Source: Flavobacterium sp.
Lineage (GTDB): Bacteria; Bacteroidota; Bacteroidia; Flavobacteriales; Flavobacteriaceae
Length of the DNA stretch: 64,000 nucleotides
Direction of reading: 5' to 3'
Assembly (NCBI RefSeq): GCF_024642105.1
Contig: NZ_JAHEBT010000055.1
Location: 62,001-126,000, forward strand
Of the stretch, positions 50,806 to 59,494 are shown piece by piece (the stretch's first letter is position 1; each line of letters opens with the position of its first letter). The position numbers and the translations under genes were made by a program. The notes below the pieces were generated by a model. The model did no database searches and was not told where the DNA came from. It saw only the letters and a list, made by a program, of their open reading frames with translations.

Positions 50806-52584
50806 ATGTCATTACAACACATTCTTACCCCATCAATAACAAAAGCGATTCAGGATTTATTTGAAGTATCCGTTGATAAAGTAGAGTTTCAGGCTACCCG
50901 CAAGGAGTTTGAAGGCGATATTACCATAGTTATTTTTCCTTTGTTGAAATTGGTGAAAAGTAATCCGGTAGAATTAGGAACTCAAATTGGGAATTATTTG
51001 GTGGAGAACGTTTCAGAAGTAGCCCGTTTTAATGTGGTGTCTGGATTTTTGAATATTGTAATCTCCGACTCGTACTACTTGAATTTCTTTAACGGAATCA
51101 AAGACGATGCGAAGTACGGTTTTGTAACACCAAATCCTTCAGACAAGGCGGTAATGGTGGAGTATTCTTCACCAAATACCAATAAGCCTTTGCATTTAGG
51201 ACACGTGCGTAACAATTTGTTAGGGTATTCGGTGGCTGAGATTATTAAAGCTTCGGGTAAAAAAGTGTACAAAACCCAAATTATCAACGACCGTGGGATT
51301 CATATTTGCAAGTCGATGTTGGCTTGGAAAAAATTTGGTAATGGAGAAACGCCTGCTTCTACAGGATTAAAAGGAGATAAATTAGTTGGGAATTACTATG
51401 TAGCTTTTGATAAAGCCTACAAAGAAGAAATCAACGACTTAATGGCTGCGGGTAAAACCGAAGAAGAAGCCAAAAAACAAGCGCCCATCATTTTGGAAGC
51501 GCAAGAGATGTTGCTGAAATGGGAAGCAGGAGATGAGGAAGTAAAATCACTTTGGGCGATGATGAACCAATGGGTGTACGATGGTTTTGCGACTACCTAC
51601 AGCAATTTGGGCGTTAACTTTGATAGTTTTTACTACGAAAGCAATACCTATTTATTAGGAAAAGATGTCGTTCAAATTGGTCTAGAAAAAGGCGTTTTTG
51701 AAAAAGATCCAGACGGTTCGGTTTGGATTGATTTGACTGACGAAGGTTTGGACCGAAAAATCGTTTTGCGTTCCGATGGCACAGCGGTGTATATGACACA
51801 AGATATTGGTACGGCGATTCAACGTGTGAAAGACCATCCTGATGTAGGAGGTATGGTGTACACGGTGGGTAACGAACAAGATTACCATTTCAAAGTGTTG
51901 TTTTTGATTTTGCAAAAACTAGGTTTTGATTGGGCTTCGAGCTTGTATCACTTGTCTTACGGAATGGTGGACTTGCCTTCGGGTAAGATGAAAAGCCGTG
52001 AAGGAACCGTAGTTGATGCCGATGATTTGATGCAAGAAATGACGAGTACGGCTCAAACTATTTCGGAAGAATTAGGCAAACTAGAAGGCTATTCAGAAGA
52101 AGAAAAAGCCAAATTATATAACACGATTGGTTTGGGTGCTTTGAAATATTATATTTTGAAAGTAGATCCTAAAAAACGCATTTTGTTCAATCCAGAAGAG
52201 TCGGTTGATTTTGCTGGAAATACAGGGCCGTTTATTCAATATACGTATGCGCGTATTCAGTCGATTATTCGTAAAGCGACTTTTGATTTTTCGGCTACAG
52301 CCAAAACTACTGACTTGCACGAAAAAGAAAAAGAACTGTTGAAACAAATTGAATTGTATCCAGAAGTGATTCAGAATGCAGCTCAAAATCACAGTCCGGC
52401 TTTGATTGCCAATTATACGTATGAGTTGGTTCGTGAATACAATTCGTTTTACCAAGCGGTGCCTATTTTAGGCGAAGAAAACCAAGAAAAGAAAATATTC
52501 AGAGTCCAATTGTCTAAAAAAGTTGCTGATACGATTGCTTCTTCTTTTAGTTTATTAGGGATCAATGTTCCGGAAAGAATGTAA
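50806..52584 (+). CDS. argS: Arginyl-tRNA synthetase
   Basis: A 592-residue class I synthetase. Additional N-terminal domain (1-110), PLHLGHVRNN as the HIGH signature (H130-L-G-H133), GSVWIDLTDEGLDRKIVLRSDGTAVYMTQDIG, KMKSREGTVV as the KMSKS-like loop, and a C-terminal helical anticodon domain with LTIQYTYARIQSI-like sequence (GPFIQYTYARIQSII). Length normal. Own promoter and terminator. Confidence 0.98.
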   Translation: MSLQHILTPSITKAIQDLFEVSVDKVEFQATRKEFEGDITIVIFPLLKLVKSNPVELGTQIGNYLVENVSEVARFNVVSGFLNIVISDSYYLNFFNGIKDDAKYGFVTPNPSDKAVMVEYSSPNTNKPLHLGHVRNNLLGYSVAEIIKASGKKVYKTQIINDRGIHICKSMLAWKKFGNGETPASTGLKGDKLVGNYYVAFDKAYKEEINDLMAAGKTEEEAKKQAPIILEAQEMLLKWEAGDEEVKSLWAMMNQWVYDGFATTYSNLGVNFDSFYYESNTYLLGKDVVQIGLEKGVFEKDPDGSVWIDLTDEGLDRKIVLRSDGTAVYMTQDIGTAIQRVKDHPDVGGMVYTVGNEQDYHFKVLFLILQKLGFDWASSLYHLSYGMVDLPSGKMKSREGTVVDADDLMQEMTSTAQTISEELGKLEGYSEEEKAKLYNTIGLGALKYYILKVDPKKRILFNPEESVDFAGNTGPFIQYTYARIQSIIRKATFDFSATAKTTDLHEKEKELLKQIELYPEVIQNAAQNHSPALIANYTYELVREYNSFYQAVPILGEENQEKKIFRVQLSKKVADTIASSFSLLGINVPERM

Positions 52585-52604
52585 AATTGAAATTGTATTA
52601 TAAT

Positions 52605-52637
52605 AGAAAACGACCTTTAGTAGAGGTCGTTTTTTTG
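52605..52637 (+). terminator. Terminator after argS
   Basis: CGACCT-TTAGTAG-AGGTCG stem-loop with A and T runs. Confidence 0.85.
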
Positions 52638-52708
52638 TTGGTATACCAGCTGATTTTTGCTGTTTATTTATATTATTGTTATCGATAGTTAGTTGGGGAT
52701 TAAAGGTT

Positions 52709-53245
52709 TTAAGTCATCCAAAAATTATAAATAGTAATAATTGTCCAAATTCCATGAATTTTTTTAAGAAAATAACTATGTCCGGCAGCACTATCTATAT
52801 ATGTATGGTAAGTAATAGAAACAATACAATTTTCATAAGTATAGTCAAAAATGGGTTCACTTATTGAAATAATATTTTGTCTTTTTTTAGTTTTTAAAAA
52901 TAGTTTTTCGGTATCTTTTCTAGTCAAACATTTTTTGCCGTTTAAAAAATTAGAGTTGTAATTTAATTCGGTTGTTAATTTTGAATTCCAAAAACTAGCA
53001 CTACTTTTTTCAATATTTACTTCGATTTCATTTAATATTTTTTCAGAGACTTCAAGTCCAGTTTCTTCTTTAAAAATGGTTTTGTCAAAAAAAGTTTGTG
53101 GTTTTTCACATTGGACATAAAGGTTTAATGCTCCTTTATTAATTTGCTCCTCAATGATTTTTTTAAAAACCTCAGATTGTGAGTTGTTTTGTGAATAAAC
53201 CAAAGATGTAGTAAGTAATACTAGTATTTTTAATGCTTTTTTCAT
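52709..53245 (-). CDS. Secreted protein of unknown function
   Basis: A 178-residue protein with a signal peptide (MKKALKILVLLTTSLVYSQ), ATG at 53245 preferred over an upstream TTG. The C-terminal half reads ISISEPIFDYTYENCIVSIT then FLKKIHGIWTIITIYNFWMT, a small alternating strand pattern recalling NTF2-like or DUF4348-type folds common in flavobacteria, but I cannot assign a family. TAATTTTG on the minus strand (53321-53328) may be its -7 box. High A+T. Confidence 0.65.
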   Translation of the reverse strand: MKKALKILVLLTTSLVYSQNNSQSEVFKKIIEEQINKGALNLYVQCEKPQTFFDKTIFKEETGLEVSEKILNEIEVNIEKSSASFWNSKLTTELNYNSNFLNGKKCLTRKDTEKLFLKTKKRQNIISISEPIFDYTYENCIVSITYHTYIDSAAGHSYFLKKIHGIWTIITIYNFWMT

Positions 53246-53465
53246 AAGTTTTAGAAGCAATTTTTTGGTTTTATAAATTTTGGATTTGAAAGTTTAAAAT
53301 TATTGACTAATCATTAAAATCAAAATTACAAAACAAACTTTAAATCCATTTCACTTCGTGCAAAGTATTTTCTAATATTAAAAAGCTAAGCAAGAGAATT
53401 AGATCAGATGATGTTTTTGCTTTAGTGATAGATAATTTATGCTATTTAATTATCTAAGTATTGAA
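53246..53465. other. AT-rich divergent promoter region
   Basis: No gene or repeat seen. Lies between divergent genes and carries a candidate minus-strand -7 box at 53321-53328. Confidence 0.5.
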
Positions 53466-53495
53466 TTGCCTAATTATTGAATTAGTTTATCTTTG
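53466..53495 (+). promoter_or_regulatory. Promoter for ffh
   Basis: TTG (53466-53468), 19-nt spacer, TATCTTTG (53488-53495). ATG at 53518 follows 22 nt later and excludes the longer frame from 53461. Confidence 0.65.
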
Positions 53496-53517
53496 CATTT
53501 CAAAAAAAGTAAATAGT

Positions 53518-54876
53518 ATGTTTAGTAATTTAAGCGATAAATTAGATAAAGCCTTTCACGTATTAAAAGGACACGGAAAAATCACTGAGATTAACGTAGC
53601 GGAAACTTTGAAAGAAGTGCGTCGTGCGTTATTGGATGCCGATGTGAACTTTAAAATTGCCAAAGATTTTACTGCCAAAGTAAAAGACAAAGCGATGGGT
53701 CAAGATGTATTGACGACATTGCAACCAGGGCAGTTGTTAGTGAAGTTGGTGAAAGACGAATTGACTGAATTGATGGGGGGCGATGTAGCTGGAATTAATC
53801 TTTCGGGAGCGCCAACGGTCATCTTGATGTCGGGTTTACAAGGTTCTGGAAAAACTACTTTCTCTGGGAAATTGGCTAATTATTTACAGACTAAAAAAGG
53901 AAAGAAACCACTTTTGGTGGCTTGTGATATTTACCGTCCGGCGGCGATTCAGCAATTGTATGTGGTAGGAGATTCTATTGGTGTTGAGGTGTACTCAGAA
54001 CCAGAAAATAAAAATCCTGTTGAGATTGCGCAAAACGCCATCAAACACGCTAAAGCCAACGGTTTTAATGTTGTGATTGTCGATACCGCAGGTCGTTTGG
54101 CAGTAGATGAGGAAATGATGAACGAAATTGAACGCGTTCATAAAGCGATTCAACCGCAAGAAACCTTGTTTGTTGTGGATTCGATGACCGGTCAAGATGC
54201 GGTGAATACGGCTAAAACCTTCAATGACAGATTGAACTTTGATGGGGTTATCTTAACCAAATTAGACGGAGATACTCGTGGTGGAGCCGCGCTTTCTATC
54301 AAATCAGTAGTGAACAAACCGATTAAGTTTGTGGGTACTGGCGAAAAAATGGAAGCAATTGATGTGTTCTATCCAGATCGTATGGCAGAACGTATTCTTG
54401 GAATGGGAGACGTTGTGTCATTAGTAGAAAGGGCGCAAGAGCAATACAACGAAGAAGAAGCAAGAAAATTACAGAAGAAAATTGCGAAAAACGAATTTGG
54501 TTTTGATGATTTCTTGGCGCAAATTCAACAAGTGAAAAAAATGGGTAATATGAAAGACTTGGTCGGAATGATACCAGGCGCTTCTAAAGCCATGAAAGAT
54601 GTAGAGATTGAAGACGATGCTTTCAAACATATTGAAGCGATTATTCATTCGATGACCCCTATCGAAAGAAGCAAACCCGCTTTGATAGATATGAAACGCA
54701 AAACGAGAATTGCCAAAGGTTCAGGTACTAAAATCGAACAGGTGAATCAATTGATGAAGCAGTTTGAACAAATGAGCAAAATGATGAAAATGATGCAAGG
54801 TCCTGGAGGTAAAAACCTCATGAAGATGATGGGCGGAATGAAAGGAATGCCAGGAGGTATGCCGGGGATGAGATAA
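53518..54876 (+). CDS. ffh: Signal recognition particle protein (SRP54)
   Basis: A 452-residue SRP GTPase that targets ribosomes making membrane proteins to FtsY. N domain with VRRALLDADVNFKIAKDF, GTPase motifs SGLQGSGKTT (105-114), VACDIYRPAAIQQL, DTAGRLAVD, LTKLDGDTRGGAALS and GTGEKMEAIDVFYPDRMAERILGMGD; methionine-rich M domain with a terminal run of Met/Gly (MMKMMQGPGGKNLMKMMGGM). Length normal. Confidence 0.98.
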   Translation: MFSNLSDKLDKAFHVLKGHGKITEINVAETLKEVRRALLDADVNFKIAKDFTAKVKDKAMGQDVLTTLQPGQLLVKLVKDELTELMGGDVAGINLSGAPTVILMSGLQGSGKTTFSGKLANYLQTKKGKKPLLVACDIYRPAAIQQLYVVGDSIGVEVYSEPENKNPVEIAQNAIKHAKANGFNVVIVDTAGRLAVDEEMMNEIERVHKAIQPQETLFVVDSMTGQDAVNTAKTFNDRLNFDGVILTKLDGDTRGGAALSIKSVVNKPIKFVGTGEKMEAIDVFYPDRMAERILGMGDVVSLVERAQEQYNEEEARKLQKKIAKNEFGFDDFLAQIQQVKKMGNMKDLVGMIPGASKAMKDVEIEDDAFKHIEAIIHSMTPIERSKPALIDMKRKTRIAKGSGTKIEQVNQLMKQFEQMSKMMKMMQGPGGKNLMKMMGGMKGMPGGMPGMR

Positions 54877-54986
54877 TTTAGATTTTCAGAATATTAGATT
54901 TTCAGATTGTCAGATTATTAGCATCTAAAGCTCTAAGAATCTAACCATCTAAAGATCTAAGCCAAAAACAACTAAACTAAATAAAA
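54877..54986. repeat. Word-tract spacer between ffh and folD
   Basis: Built from words such as TTAGATTTTCAGATTGTCAG and CTAAGAATCTAACCATCTAA repeated with small changes; no reading frame and no clear promoter box. Confidence 0.65.
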
Positions 54987-55868
54987 ATGCAACTACTAGA
55001 CGGAAAAAAGACATCGGAAGATATCAAACAAGAAATTGCAGCTGAGGTTCAAAAAATGAAAGCCAATGGCGAGAAAGTGCCTCATTTAGCGGCAGTTTTG
55101 GTTGGGAATAATGGCGCGAGCTTGACGTATGTGGGCAGCAAAGTGCGTTCTTGTGAACAAATTGGTTTCGAATCGACTTTGGTGTCTTTGCCAGAAACGA
55201 TTACCGAAAGCGAATTGTTAGCTAAGATTGCTGATTTGAATGAAGACGATAATTTGGACGGCTTTATTGTTCAATTGCCTTTGCCAAAGCATATTGACGA
55301 AGAAAAGATATTAATGGCGATTCACCCTGATAAAGATGTGGATGGTTTTCACCCAACAAATTTTGGTAAAATGGCCTTGGAAATGGAAACATTTTTACCG
55401 GCTACTCCGTTTGGAATTATGCAGTTGTTAGAACGTTACCAAGTAGAAACGGCTGGAAAACATACCGTAGTGATTGGAAGAAGCCATATTGTGGGTCGAC
55501 CAATGAGTATTTTGATGAGCCGCAAAGGCTATCCTGGAGATTCTACCGTAACCTTGACGCATAGCAGAACTAAAAACATCGAAGAATTTACTAAGAATGC
55601 GGATATTATTATCACTGCTTTAGGCGTGCCTAATTATTTAAAAGCGGATATGGTAAAAGACGGTGTTGTTGTAATTGACGTAGGTATTACTAGAGTAGAA
55701 GATGCTTCACACCCAAAAGGCTATGTGATTACCGGTGATGTTGATTTTGATGAAGTAAGCAAGAAGTCTTCTTTTATTACGCCAGTTCCTGGAGGAGTAG
55801 GACCTATGACTATTGCGATGTTGTTGAAAAACACACTTTTAGCGAGACAAATTAGAGCTAGAAAATAA
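54987..55868 (+). CDS. folD: Bifunctional methylenetetrahydrofolate dehydrogenase/cyclohydrolase
   Basis: A 293-residue enzyme of one-carbon metabolism. Substrate-domain motifs: LTYVGSKVRSCEQIGF with the catalytic Tyr-x3-Lys, GFIVQLPLPKHIDEEKIL, PDKDVDGFHPTNFGKM; NADP domain: VVIGRSHIVGRPMSILMSRKG, TLTHSRTKNIEEF and the end TPVPGGVGPMTIAMLLKNT. Length normal. Followed by a hairpin (ATTCCGAA / TTCGGAAT) and a terminator. Confidence 0.98.
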   Translation: MQLLDGKKTSEDIKQEIAAEVQKMKANGEKVPHLAAVLVGNNGASLTYVGSKVRSCEQIGFESTLVSLPETITESELLAKIADLNEDDNLDGFIVQLPLPKHIDEEKILMAIHPDKDVDGFHPTNFGKMALEMETFLPATPFGIMQLLERYQVETAGKHTVVIGRSHIVGRPMSILMSRKGYPGDSTVTLTHSRTKNIEEFTKNADIIITALGVPNYLKADMVKDGVVVIDVGITRVEDASHPKGYVITGDVDFDEVSKKSSFITPVPGGVGPMTIAMLLKNTLLARQIRARK

Positions 55869-55932
55869 GAGTTCTTCCTAATGTAATTTATTTTATAGTA
55901 TGTAATAGATTCCGAAATAAATTCGGAATGAC

Positions 55933-55968
55933 AAAAAAGGCTGTTCTTGAGAACGGCTTTTTTTTTAC
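55933..55968 (+). terminator. Terminator after folD
   Basis: GCTGTTC-TTGA-GAACGGC stem (one G-T pair) between an A-run and nine or more T. Confidence 0.8.
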
Positions 55969-55985
55969 AATAAATTCATTTTTTA

Positions 55986-56015
55986 TTTGTTTGTTTAAAA
56001 AAATATATAACTTTG
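55986..56015 (+). promoter_or_regulatory. Promoter of the membrane/HTH gene group
   Basis: TTTG (55986-55989), 18-nt spacer, TAACTTTG (56008-56015). Supports the ATG at 56036 over the long frame from 55928, which crosses the folD terminator. Confidence 0.7.
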
Positions 56016-56031
56016 CAGTTCAAAGTACTTT
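56010..56031. promoter_or_regulatory. Candidate operator 1, ACTTTG-N5-CAAAGT plus ACTTT
   Basis: ACTTTG-CAGTT-CAAAGT is an inverted repeat that overlaps the -7 box; its right part also forms the palindrome AAAGTACTTT (56022-56031). The same arrangement recurs at 56971-56992 before the third gene. Confidence 0.65.
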
Positions 56032-56035
56032 ATTT

Positions 56036-56650
56036 ATGGATAAAAAACATCAAGAAGATTTATCACACATACGTTCTATGATGGAGCGTTCTTCGCGATT
56101 TATTTCGCTAAGTGGGCTGTCTGGAGTTTTTGCAGGTTTGACAGCATTATTGGGAGGAGTCTATGTTTATTTTCTATTCAAAGACAACGGAATTAACTAT
56201 TTTGATGGACAGGCAAAATTGTATTCACTCGATTTTGTATTTGAATTATTGTATGTTGGAATTGTTATTTTATTTTTCGCTTTATTCTTTGGGATTGTCT
56301 TTACGATTAGAAAAAGTAAAAAATACGGTTTGCCTATTTGGACAAGTACAACTAAAAATATGTTATTTAATTTAGCGATTCCGCTTATTGTAGGCGGTGT
56401 TTTTTGTGTGGCACTCCTTGTTTATAAAATGTATGTTTTAATTGCTCCTGTAACATTGTTATTCTATGGTCTGGGGTTGATTAATGCTGAAAAATATACG
56501 TTTACCGATATTAAATATCTTGGTTTTTGTGAACTGATTTTGGGTTGTATTTCTCTTTTTTACCTTGGATACGGATTGCTTTTTTGGATTCTTGGTTTTG
56601 GGATATTGCATATTGTGTACGGATTACTCGTATTCAAAAAATATAAATAA
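56036..56650 (+). CDS. Multi-pass membrane protein, unknown function
   Basis: A 204-residue protein with a soluble N-terminal helix (MDKKHQEDLSHIRSMMERSS) and about five to six membrane segments starting near residue 22. Glycine-rich LSGLSGVFAGLTALLGG is notable. Similar proteins precede small winged-helix regulators in flavobacteria; no function known to me. Followed 8 nt later by the regulator gene, so co-transcribed. Confidence 0.75.
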   Translation: MDKKHQEDLSHIRSMMERSSRFISLSGLSGVFAGLTALLGGVYVYFLFKDNGINYFDGQAKLYSLDFVFELLYVGIVILFFALFFGIVFTIRKSKKYGLPIWTSTTKNMLFNLAIPLIVGGVFCVALLVYKMYVLIAPVTLLFYGLGLINAEKYTFTDIKYLGFCELILGCISLFYLGYGLLFWILGFGILHIVYGLLVFKKYK

Positions 56651-56658
56651 TCCATCCA

Positions 56659-56955
56659 ATGGGAATTATTGATAAACTAAATAAAGATTTTGATAGTCGG
56701 GTACGATTGGGTATAATGTCTGTCTTGATGGTCAATGATTGGGTTGACTTTACCGAAATGAAGACGCTTCTCAATATTACAGATGGTAATTTGGCGAGTC
56801 ATTCTACTTCATTGGAAAAGGCAGATTATATTGAAGTGAAGAAAGAATTTGTAGGTAAGAAACCTAAAACTTCGTACCGTGTTACTATTTTAGGAAGGCA
56901 GGCCTTCACTACCCATTTGAATCAGCTTGAAAAATTACTGAAATCTACTAATTAA
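56659..56955 (+). CDS. Winged-helix transcriptional regulator
   Basis: A 98-residue winged-helix protein: VRLGIMSVLMVNDWVDFTEMKTLLNITDGNLASHSTSLEKADYIEVKKEF then wing residues KPKTSYRVTILGRQAF. This fits the HTH_34 / MarR-ArsR-like stand-alone DNA-binding family. Likely represses its own group through the ACTTTG-N5-CAAAGT sites at 56010 and 56971 (inference). No ligand domain. Confidence 0.88.
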   Translation: MGIIDKLNKDFDSRVRLGIMSVLMVNDWVDFTEMKTLLNITDGNLASHSTSLEKADYIEVKKEFVGKKPKTSYRVTILGRQAFTTHLNQLEKLLKSTN

Positions 56956-56968
56956 TTTTTTTGTCTAA

Positions 56969-56992
56969 TTACTTTGAATAACAAAGTACTTT
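56969..56992. promoter_or_regulatory. Promoter box and candidate operator 2
   Basis: TTACTTTG (near-consensus -7 box) followed after 6 nt by AAAGTACTTT; together ACTTTG-AATAA-CAAAGT (56971-56987). Spacing and order equal those at 56008-56031. Confidence 0.6.
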
Positions 56993-57005
56993 TAAATTTA
57001 TAAAT

Positions 57006-58385
57006 ATGAAAAAACACCATTTTGTTCTAATCAGTAGTGTCGCTTTTATTCTGCTTTTTTTAAATCAGAATATTGGACTTAATTTAGCTTTATTTGGGCT
57101 AGTTTTAGTAAGTATGATTGTTTATTTTTTTAAGGAAAGAATGGGCAATTATCCCGAGCAAATTTTAGTTGTGACTTCTATTTTTTCCTGTCTAGCCTTT
57201 GCTTGGTATGGGGACTTTGTTTCCTTTTTAGCGGTTGCCTTATCCGTTTTATTTTTACAATTTAGGATTCAATCTCCTCAGTTACGAATAATTCAAGCGT
57301 TACCTATAATTCTGATCAATTCATTGGCTACGAGTGTTCGGTTTTTTCAGTTTTCAAAATGGCTTCCTGATGCCAAAATCAATACTAATTTGGTTAAAAT
57401 AATCGTAGCTTATTGTATTATTCCCATGTCATTTGTCTCTCTTTTTTTTGTTGTATATTCTTTTGGGAGTGACCATTTCTCCTCTTTATGGTTCGATTAC
57501 ACATTAGATTTTAACCCGTATCAATTTATTTTTGTTGTGGTATTTGGGACCTATTTTTCGTTTAGTTTTTGGAATTATTGGGTACCTGAAATTTGTTTGG
57601 AAATGAATTCAAAATTGGATGATGAACTGAATAAAGATATTTCAGAAAACAATAAAAATTCATTTGCGTTACTTGATTCTGATTTTAAAAGAAGGAGTGG
57701 AGAGATTACCTTTTTGCTTTTGAATCTCATGTTGGTAGTGTTTTTAGTGACGTTCAATTACGAACAATTTTTTGAATCTATTGCAAGCTCTAAATTGAGT
57801 GCTGCTACCCACGAAAGGGTGAATGCAGTATTGTTCTCTATCTTCCTATCTATAGTGGTGGTTTTATTGTATTTTAAAGGACAATTTAATTTTGATTCCA
57901 AGGCTAAAAACATGAAGATGTTAGCTAAAACTTGGATGGTATTGAATGGATTTTTAATTGCCAGTACGCTTATCATTAACTCTGAATATATTGCCTTTTT
58001 TGGACTTACCTATAAACGATTAGGGGTGTATGTCTTTTTATTTTTAGCTGCGATGAGTTTGTTTTTTACTTTTAGAAAAATTACAAAACAAAAATCAAAT
58101 GCCTATCTTTTTAATCAGATGATTTGGTATTGCTATGGAGTGATTTTACTTTGTAGTTTTGTTAATTGGGGGAATTTGATCACGGTCTATAATATTTCGT
58201 TTAATAAAGGGGTCGAGCCATTATTTTTGAGTGATTTGAATTTTAACGACAATGCACGTCGTCAATTTTTTATAGAAAATAAATTGGATGGAAAATATGT
58301 TGAAGAACTCCGAGAAGAGGAGATTCAACTGAGACAAAAAGATTCATTTTTATCTACGGCGTTGTACTATGAATTTTTAAAATAG
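57006..58385 (+). CDS. Polytopic membrane protein, DUF4173/DUF4153-like
   Basis: A 459-residue membrane protein with about eleven hydrophobic segments. Landmarks are SSLWFDYTLDFNPYQFIFVVVFGTYFSFSFWNYW and the C-terminal NWGNLITVYNIS... DNARRQFFIE, which recall the DUF4173/DUF4153 families; assignment is tentative. An unstructured charged loop lies at about 198-225 (NSKLDDELNKDISENNKNS). Has its own operator-containing promoter but follows the regulator gene by 50 nt, so it may also be read from upstream. Confidence 0.7.
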   Translation: MKKHHFVLISSVAFILLFLNQNIGLNLALFGLVLVSMIVYFFKERMGNYPEQILVVTSIFSCLAFAWYGDFVSFLAVALSVLFLQFRIQSPQLRIIQALPIILINSLATSVRFFQFSKWLPDAKINTNLVKIIVAYCIIPMSFVSLFFVVYSFGSDHFSSLWFDYTLDFNPYQFIFVVVFGTYFSFSFWNYWVPEICLEMNSKLDDELNKDISENNKNSFALLDSDFKRRSGEITFLLLNLMLVVFLVTFNYEQFFESIASSKLSAATHERVNAVLFSIFLSIVVVLLYFKGQFNFDSKAKNMKMLAKTWMVLNGFLIASTLIINSEYIAFFGLTYKRLGVYVFLFLAAMSLFFTFRKITKQKSNAYLFNQMIWYCYGVILLCSFVNWGNLITVYNISFNKGVEPLFLSDLNFNDNARRQFFIENKLDGKYVEELREEEIQLRQKDSFLSTALYYEFLK

Positions 58386-58390
58386 GAATA

Positions 58391-58431
58391 CTAAAAAAAT
58401 CCCATTACTTATTAAAGGAATGGGATTTTGA
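58391..58431. terminator. Bidirectional terminator between convergent genes
   Basis: AAAATCCCATT / AATGGGATTTT stem with a 12-nt loop, serving both the + gene ending at 58385 and rluF on the minus strand. Confidence 0.8.
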
Positions 58432-58443
58432 TTTACTATTTTA

Positions 58444-59256
58444 TTAGTTTCTTTTAAATTTAGAATCATCCCTTCTTGGAAATTCTATTTTTCGTCTTGT
58501 AGGTTCTGATTTGGGCAAACTCGCTTCTTCGGTTTTACTCGATGGTGCAATCAGTTGGTTCAACTCTTTGATTTCAGCCTCGGTCAATTCGCGGTAGCGC
58601 CCCACAGGCACATCTAGTGAAATATTGATAATTCGGATGCGCTTCAAAGCGGTTACTTCATAGCCTAAATACTCACACATTCTACGAATTTGGCGATTCA
58701 AGCCTTGTGTCAAAATAATTTTGAAGGTGTATTTGCTGATTTGCTCTACTTTACATTTTCGGGTTACAGTTTCCAAAATAGGAACGCCATTTCCCATACG
58801 TTCAATAAAACGATCGGTAATTGGTCGGTTTACGGTTACGGTATATTCTTTTTCGTGATTGTTTCTGGCACGCAATATTTTGTTGACAATATCCCCGTCA
58901 TTGGTCATGAAAATTAATCCCTCACTAGCTTTGTCTAAACGGCCAATTGGAAAAATACGTTTGGGATAGTTGATGTAATCGACAATGTTATCGCGAACGT
59001 CCAAATTAGTAGTGCATTCAATTCCTACCGGCTTATTGAAGGCCAAATAAATGGATTTCTCATTTTTTTCTACAATCAGTTTGCCGTCAATGCGTACTTC
59101 GTCTTCAGGAGCCACTTTAGTACCCATTTCAGGAACGATACCATTGATGGTCACTCTTCCTTCTTCGATGAGTTTGTCGGCTTCCCTGCGGGAGCAATAA
59201 CCAGTTTCTCCAATGAATTTATTGAGGCGTTTTAGATTTGCGTCTGTATTTTCCAA
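58444..59256 (-). CDS. rluF: 23S rRNA pseudouridine synthase RluF
   Basis: A 270-residue RsuA/RluB-E-F family synthase. S4 RNA-binding domain ([30 protein letters not shown], 9-40) then catalytic domain with [21 protein letters not shown] (Asp in GRLD), [30 protein letters not shown]. The [12 protein letters not shown] and [13 protein letters not shown] blocks place it with RluF. No in-frame ATG exists before the S4 domain; the start appears to be TTG at 59256, which is unusual. The end is basic ([10 protein letters not shown]). Confidence 0.92.
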   Translation of the reverse strand: MENTDANLKRLNKFIGETGYCSRREADKLIEEGRVTINGIVPEMGTKVAPEDEVRIDGKLIVEKNEKSIYLAFNKPVGIECTTNLDVRDNIVDYINYPKRIFPIGRLDKASEGLIFMTNDGDIVNKILRARNNHEKEYTVTVNRPITDRFIERMGNGVPILETVTRKCKVEQISKYTFKIILTQGLNRQIRRMCEYLGYEVTALKRIRIINISLDVPVGRYRELTEAEIKELNQLIAPSSKTEEASLPKSEPTRRKIEFPRRDDSKFKRN

Positions 59257-59494
59257 ATGATTAATGAAGTAAATAAATTATAAAAATGAACTTTTACATT
59301 TTGTCAAAGATACAAACTAGAAATGTTATTTAGAGCAGTATTACAATTCTAAAATAGAAAAGGTGTTTTATTCGTTTTCGGGCTTGTCGAGGGGGGCGAT
59401 TTTCGGAATAAATGTTGATACGGAGTACTGAACCGCCACTTTTGCCAAACTAGTGTCAGCGATTCGTTGCTTTTATTGTTATTTCTGTACCAGG
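59257..59494. other. Gap with a GC-richer segment of unknown nature
   Basis: TATCTTTG on the minus strand (59305-59312) may be the rluF -7 box. At 59375-59475 lies a GC-richer stretch with CCGCCACTTTTGCCAAAC and CTTGTCGAGGGGGGCG that has no reading frame; it may be a decayed intergenic repeat, but no second copy is in this window. Confidence 0.5.

Noticed and set aside
55928..56035. N-terminal extension of the membrane protein before the winged-helix regulator
   Set aside because: Crosses the folD terminator and the promoter at 55986-56015.
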